From positions 1 to 14,139 of the forward strand of contig PITI01000341.1 in assembly GCA_004325065.1 (NCBI GenBank): 14,139 bases of DNA, read 5' to 3'. Shown here piece by piece: positions 10,572-14,139 of this stretch. Numbering within the stretch: position 1 is the stretch's first letter; each line of letters opens with the position of its first letter. The stretch comes from Hamiltosporidium magnivora (lineage: Eukaryota > Microsporidia > Dubosqiidae). A program made the translations under genes and the position numbers. A model generated the notes under the pieces. That model did no database searches, was not told where the DNA came from, and saw only the letters and a program-made list of their open reading frames with translations.

Positions 10572-10643
10572 GTTGGCGATGAGTGAATAGAATTAGTATG
10601 AAAAATATTATTGTCATTTTGGTGGGATATAAACCACCCTAGA
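10572..10643 (+). repeat. Dispersed repeat, copy C (left-end fragment)
   Basis: This stretch aligns with 12368-12440. Both share TTGGC(G/A)ATGAGTG, then GAA, TAGT and TGAA at matching spacing, then TTGGTGG with ATATAAA and a C-rich patch (ACCACCCTAGA against GCCCCACTAAA). Only the left end of the repeat is clearly present. To the right the match fades and a 110-bp tandem duplication begins at 10681, 37 bases later. Confidence 0.7.
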
Positions 10644-10680
10644 CATAAAGTCAAATCTCTTATAATCCCGAGTATATCAG

Positions 10681-10900
10681 AGTAAAAGAAACAATTTGAA
10701 AACTTCAATTTGTTCCTGCTCGACAGCGAGTAGTAAAAGAGTAACAGAATAACTAAGTAAGATTCTATATTCATCATGTAGTTATATGAGAGTAAAAGAA
10801 ACAATTTGAAAACTTCAATTTGTTCATCCTGGACAGCGAGTAGTGAAAGAGTAACAGAATAAGTAAGTAAGATTCTATATTCATCATGTAGTTATATCAG
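10681..10900 (+). repeat. 110-bp tandem duplication
   Basis: Two head-to-tail copies, 10681-10790 and 10791-10900, both begin AGTAAAAGAAACAATTTG. By eye they differ at six of 110 positions: three in the CTGCTCG/ATCCTGG patch, one in TAGTAAAAG/TAGTGAAAG, one in AACTAAG/AAGTAAG and one in ATATGAG/ATATCAG. After the second copy, TATCAGAGTA recurs, so the junction sequence (TAT)CAG AGTA is present at the left, and again at the right edge, with a TATGAG variant in the middle. An open frame on the minus strand crosses the array but follows the repeat and has no motif. Confidence 0.9.
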
Positions 10901-12120
10901 AGTATACGCATTACAGTACAACTCATCAAAAATTTTAGTCAATTATTTCTATAAAATTGATTCCATTTAAATAATATATTTTCAAAAATATGTAAGTTTC
11001 CAAAGAAAAAAATTTAGCAATAAAAAAGATGATATTCGAAAAAAAAATAAATTTTTAACTATTTTAAAATAAATTTTGAAATTAAATTTTATTTTCAAAC
11101 CAACTATAATTAAAAAAAAATGTTAGAAGCATCCGGTTGATACAAAATGTGTGTTTATTTCAAATAATCTCATATTCCTTATATAGAAAGCATAATTTAA
11201 TTATAAATCCGAATCTACCGTTTGATTTTGAAGATAAATTAATTTAAAAAATTAAAATTAAATATTTTATCAGTGCAGACGTGATATTGACTTTTAAATT
11301 TACCGATAAAAAATATAATTTTTACTGAAATTTATATTATCATCCGACAGTCATTTTTAACTAAAAACAGAATATTTAAATAAAACCCAGTTAAAAGATC
11401 AAGTTAATCTATAAAAAATTTAAATTATAAAATCATTTACTTCATAGATAATAAAGAATTATTAAGTACACTGTATTTCCCATTCTAAGATTTTTCGCAT
11501 TCTAAATAAAATATTTTTTTTTATTCTAATACAGTAAAAAAAAATTGCAGACAAAAATAAAAATATTTTAAGTTATATCTTATATCCTAATTAAAAATAC
11601 AATTTATACTTTCTTTTTTTCGCGTTAAACTAAACAAATAAGAAAGTATTGAACAAGTTAATGAACTAAAATATTTTTTTAAATTTTTTCCATATTTTAT
11701 ATTTGATTAATTTATAAATTTAAAAAATACTAAAAATAGAAATTTACATTTATAATTTAAAAATACTAAAAAACAGTGAAAACAGTATAATTTACATTTA
11801 TAATTTTTTACTTTCAAGTTATTATACTTAATTTTCTATTCAATTATTTCTTTTAATTTCTATTTTTAATATTTCAATATATCGGTAGATATTAAATGAC
11901 TAGTACATTATATTTAAGATTTATCGCATTACAATATGTTCCCCTCAAAATATGTTTATTAATTATACTATTATCTCTTCATTTGGTGTCTATAATTACA
12001 AAATTACTGGATAGCAACGTATAAAATAATATTTATTAAAATTATATTTTTTCAAATATTTATAAAAGTTTGATTTAAAAATCTTTTAGAATTTTTTTAA
12101 ATAATAAAAATACAGTTTCA
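10901..12120. other. 1.2-kb AT-rich interval, nothing recognised
   Basis: The sequence is almost wholly A and T runs with short, interrupted frames on both strands. No repeat unit, RNA gene or decayed coding sequence was seen. Confidence 0.55.
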
Positions 12121-12230
12121 AACACTTATAGAAACTTATATGAACTTATATGAACTTGTATATACTTATATGAACTTGTATAAACTTATATAAACTTATA
12201 AAAAATTATAAAGTTGTATATACTTATATA
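12121..12230 (+). repeat. 10-bp minisatellite, unit GAACTTATAT
   Basis: About ten or eleven consecutive 10-base units vary around GAACTTATAT (also GAACTTGTAT, ATACTTATAT and AAACTTATAT). The period stays at ten through the central seven units and then decays to the right (AAAAATTATA, AAGTTGTATA). There is no open frame through it. A 10-base period is close to one DNA helical turn, so the short A/T tracts are roughly in phase. Confidence 0.88.
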
Positions 12231-12367
12231 ATACCAACTAATATTTTCTGGTTTATTACAGTTAACCTTTCATTAAAAGTCTATAATATTTTATTTTTAA
12301 ATTTTAAATTTTAAATATTTCTTAAATCAATGGTGGAGGGAAAATATAACCACAAAAAAACTTTCTG

Positions 12368-12798
12368 CTTGGCAATGAGTGTGTGAAACTAGTTTGAAGA
12401 TCATTGTTTGAATTATTGGTGGATATAAAGCCCCACTAAATCTTCGGTTGTTTAATGTGAGTTTAATCAGGAATAGAGGTTTAGAAATGGCGAAACTTTT
12501 TATACAAATCTATTTGTAGTTTTATATGTAGCTAGATTGCAGACCGCAGCTGAAGATGTAGGTAATTGCCATGTAAAAGCAAGGAAACCTAGCCTTGCTC
12601 ACTCGGGTTAGAAGACTTTGCGCCTGGGAGATATAAAAATAAAAACCATTTAAAGCCGGGAGAGCTAAGTAGCAGGTTATACCTGTTGGTATGACATTTC
12701 ACTGTCTAGGTAGACCCCATGTAAATCTCTGAAATATATCTTAGCTAGAAGTTTATTAGGTTCAGAAAGTGTAGAGTAAGTGGGAATGCTGCATAGTC
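12368..12798 (+). repeat. Dispersed repeat, copy D (best preserved, GC-richer)
   Basis: This is the longest copy and the one to which the other three align: copy C at its left end, copy B over its middle and copy A (reversed) at its right. It stands out from the surrounding DNA in composition. I counted 25 G/C in 60 bases at 12601-12660 and 33 in 60 at 12781-12840, where neighbouring lines are mostly A and T. The GC-rich stretch continues to about 12900 without a matching copy elsewhere in the window, so the element may extend that far. All six frames are interrupted; the longest, on the minus strand (12677-12880), is not conserved in copy B. It may be a decayed retroelement, a non-autonomous element or an RNA-derived repeat. 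I cannot name the class, and I see no clear terminal inverted repeat or target duplication. Confidence 0.7.
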
Positions 12799-12880
12799 TT
12801 GGAGGAAGCCTAGGGGGCTTCGGCTTTCGATCACACTCCATGCAACGGATTTTAACGACCTCCGGGCAACAGCTTCGCAT

Positions 12881-13292
12881 ATTAATTAAGTTCTACATAC
12901 CTGATAGATGAAAGGCTTTGGGACATAGTATCGCAAGGGGTACTGATAAAATTTCTATAGCAGTTATTTATGTTAAACCTATAAATGCGTTAATGTCATG
13001 AAAACGAATATAACACTTGCCACTTTTTTAAAAAAGATGTGATACTTTTAAATAAAGTCTTAAATCAAAGTATTTTTATAAATTATTTTATATTCTTTTC
13101 TTTAAAATTAAAAACTTTAAATACTCTTATAAATTTATAATTTATCTTTTTAAAACACTAATTATTTTAAATCTTAAATGCTTTTAAACTCTATTTTTTT
13201 GATAATACTTTTATTTTAGTATTTCTATTTCTTTAGTAAATATTCGATTCTTAATACTCCTTTAAAAATACTTCTATTTCACTATTTCTTCA
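12881..13292. other. Interval between repeat copy D and the 13-bp repeat
   Basis: The left part (to about 12960) still has a mixed composition and may be the tail of the repeat. The rest is T/A-rich with recurring short pieces such as TTTAAATACTCTTATAAA and TATTTCTATTTCTTTAGTAA, which look like diverged precursors of the 13-bp repeat that follows. No gene is seen. Confidence 0.5.
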
Positions 13293-13435
13293 GTAATACT
13301 CTTTAGTAATACTCTTTAATAATACTCTTTAATAACTCTTTACTAATACTTTTTACAAATCCTTTAATACATATTTCAATTCCACTATTTCTTTAGTAAT
13401 ACTCTTTAATATTACTCTTTAATAATACTCCTTTA
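13293..13435 (+). repeat. 13-bp pyrimidine-rich repeat, unit RTAATACTCTTTA
   Basis: There are two clusters. The first has units at 13293, 13306 and 13319, followed by a shortened 11-base unit at 13332 and a variant at 13343. The second has units at 13396, 13409 and 13422. Each cluster is preceded by a copy of ACTATTTCTT(C/T)AGTAATACTC (near 13281 and 13384), and a further ACTATTTCTTTA occurs near 13464. So a longer unit made of a leader plus 13-mers has itself been duplicated. The array ends about 115 bases before the start codon of the RWD/DFRP gene and so sits in its upstream region. Confidence 0.85.
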
Positions 13436-13549
13436 CAAATCCTTTGATAAATACTTCTATTTCACTATTTCTTTATAAATATTCCCTTGTCTCAAATTTT
13501 ATAAAAAATATATTTTATAACAAATTTTATTCTCTTTATATCCTTATTG

Positions 13550-13990
13550 ATGTATGAAGAAGATGAAGAAATATTACTTTTAAAAAACATTTTTAAAAAC
13601 AATTTAATTATACAAAACACTACAATACACTGTATTCTTCCAAAAGGAGTTATTTCATTACAAAAAATAAATAAAAATATAACAATAAAATATATTGATG
13701 GTAGTATATCAATATTAAAAGAATTAAAAAAATATTTAGAAGAAAATACTTGTGAATATATTTTATATCCGTTGATATTTAAATATTCTCTACTTTTGGA
13801 AAAAAGTAAGTTTGTTACAGAAAAAACACAAATTGATTTGGAAATACAAAATGTTCAAAGAATCAGTGAAGAGGAGTTTCTTCAATGGAAGTGTCATAAA
13901 GTTTATGTACGGCCTAAATATGAAAAAATGACAGGAAAAGAATTTTTTATAAATTTAAGAAACAGTAAAACAGAGTGGAAAGAGGAGTAA
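13550..13990 (+). CDS. GIR2: RWD/DFRP-family protein, Gir2/RWDD1-like
   Basis: The protein has 146 residues from ATG (MYEEDEEILLLKNIF) to TAA. The open frame reaches a TTG one codon earlier, but the ATG is the natural start. Residues 1-16 match the opening acidic helix of RWD domains (E-E-x-L-x-x-L-x-x-I/F). Residues about 62-84 (YLEENTCEYILYPLIFKYS) resemble the closing helix region, which in RWDD1 reads like EEN followed by a P/M-hydrophobic-F-x-hydrophobic segment. Residues 104-114 (RISEEEFLQWK) and 127-133 (MTGKEFF) match the conserved C-terminal tail shared by Gir2/RWDD1 and Tma46/ZC3H15, where an E-x-F-x-x-W-K motif is followed by a T/S-G-K/R-x-x-F motif. No zinc finger is present, which favours Gir2/RWDD1. 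In yeast Gir2 binds the GTPase Rbg2 and Gcn1 and works on translation in the cytoplasm. At 146 residues this one is well short of the usual 240-265, with the middle of the RWD domain compressed. A pyrimidine-rich repeat array lies upstream. Confidence 0.75.
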   Translation: MYEEDEEILLLKNIFKNNLIIQNTTIHCILPKGVISLQKINKNITIKYIDGSISILKELKKYLEENTCEYILYPLIFKYSLLLEKSKFVTEKTQIDLEIQNVQRISEEEFLQWKCHKVYVRPKYEKMTGKEFFINLRNSKTEWKEE

Positions 13991-14107
13991 GAATTATAAG
14001 GGGGATTTGGATATGAGAGAAGTGAGTAGAATATAGTTTACATAAGAAATATCATTGAATATCAGTAATTGTCAGTAAATATAATTTTATTTTGTTTAAT
14101 TTATTTC

Positions 14108-14139
14108 TATTCCTCTATTCCTCCATTCCTCTATTCCTC
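14108..14139 (+). repeat. 8-bp tandem repeat at the right edge, unit TATTCCTC
   Basis: Four exact-length units run to the last base: TATTCCTC, TATTCCTC, CATTCCTC, TATTCCTC. The array is cut by the end of the window, so its full length is unknown. Confidence 0.85.

Noticed and set aside
10377..10804. Two overlapping minus-strand frames of 63 and 81 codons
   Set aside because: The longer one runs through the 110-bp tandem repeat and a dispersed-repeat fragment; neither has motifs or unusual length.
12677..12880. 67-codon minus-strand frame with a Cys/Pro-rich sequence
   Set aside because: It lies in the GC-richer repeat, where stops are rarer, and the aligned copy B does not keep the frame.
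12540..12900. Fragment of rRNA or another known structured RNA
   Set aside because: The GC-richer composition prompted the idea, but I could not match any conserved rRNA stretch, and the diverged copies argue for a repeat.
13293..13435. CRISPR-like array
   Set aside because: The 13-base units abut with no unique spacers; it is a simple tandem repeat.
14108..14139. Telomeric repeat
   Set aside because: TATTCCTC does not resemble TTAGG-type telomere units and only four copies are visible.

Overview
The window looks like nuclear DNA of a microsporidium with an expanded, very AT-rich and gene-poor genome, of the kind known from Hamiltosporidium or Edhazardia. This is inferred from several things: the genes are uninterrupted and far apart, no Shine-Dalgarno spacing or operon packing is seen, one gene codes for a large leucine-rich-repeat (LRR) protein, and one codes for a stripped-down eukaryotic RWD/DFRP protein. 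The genus cannot be settled from this sequence alone.

Layout: (1) 520-1194 (+), an orphan 224-residue protein. (2) 1195-4101, a 2.9-kb gene-free stretch that holds a reverse-oriented fragment of a dispersed repeat at 3580-3709. (3) 4102-6441 (-), a 779-residue LRR protein. (4) 6442-9345, another 2.9-kb gene-free stretch, with a second repeat copy at about 8624-8901. (5) 9346-10022 (+), a strikingly cysteine-rich protein gene that is split between two reading frames and lacks a usable ATG. (6) 10023-13549, a 3.5-kb repeat-rich stretch holding a third and a fourth copy of the dispersed repeat, a 110-bp tandem duplication, a 10-bp minisatellite and a 13-bp pyrimidine-rich repeat. (7) 13550-13990 (+), a short protein with an RWD-like N-terminus and the conserved DFRP tail of the Gir2/RWDD1 family. 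(8) An 8-bp tandem repeat running off the right edge.

The genes do not form an obvious pathway. The RWD/DFRP protein is the only one whose family I recognise with reasonable confidence; its relatives bind DRG-family GTPases and act on translation. The most interesting items are the broken Cys-rich gene and a four-copy decayed repeat family whose best copy is far GC-richer than its surroundings. I do not see a defence system, a CRISPR array, rRNA or tRNA.
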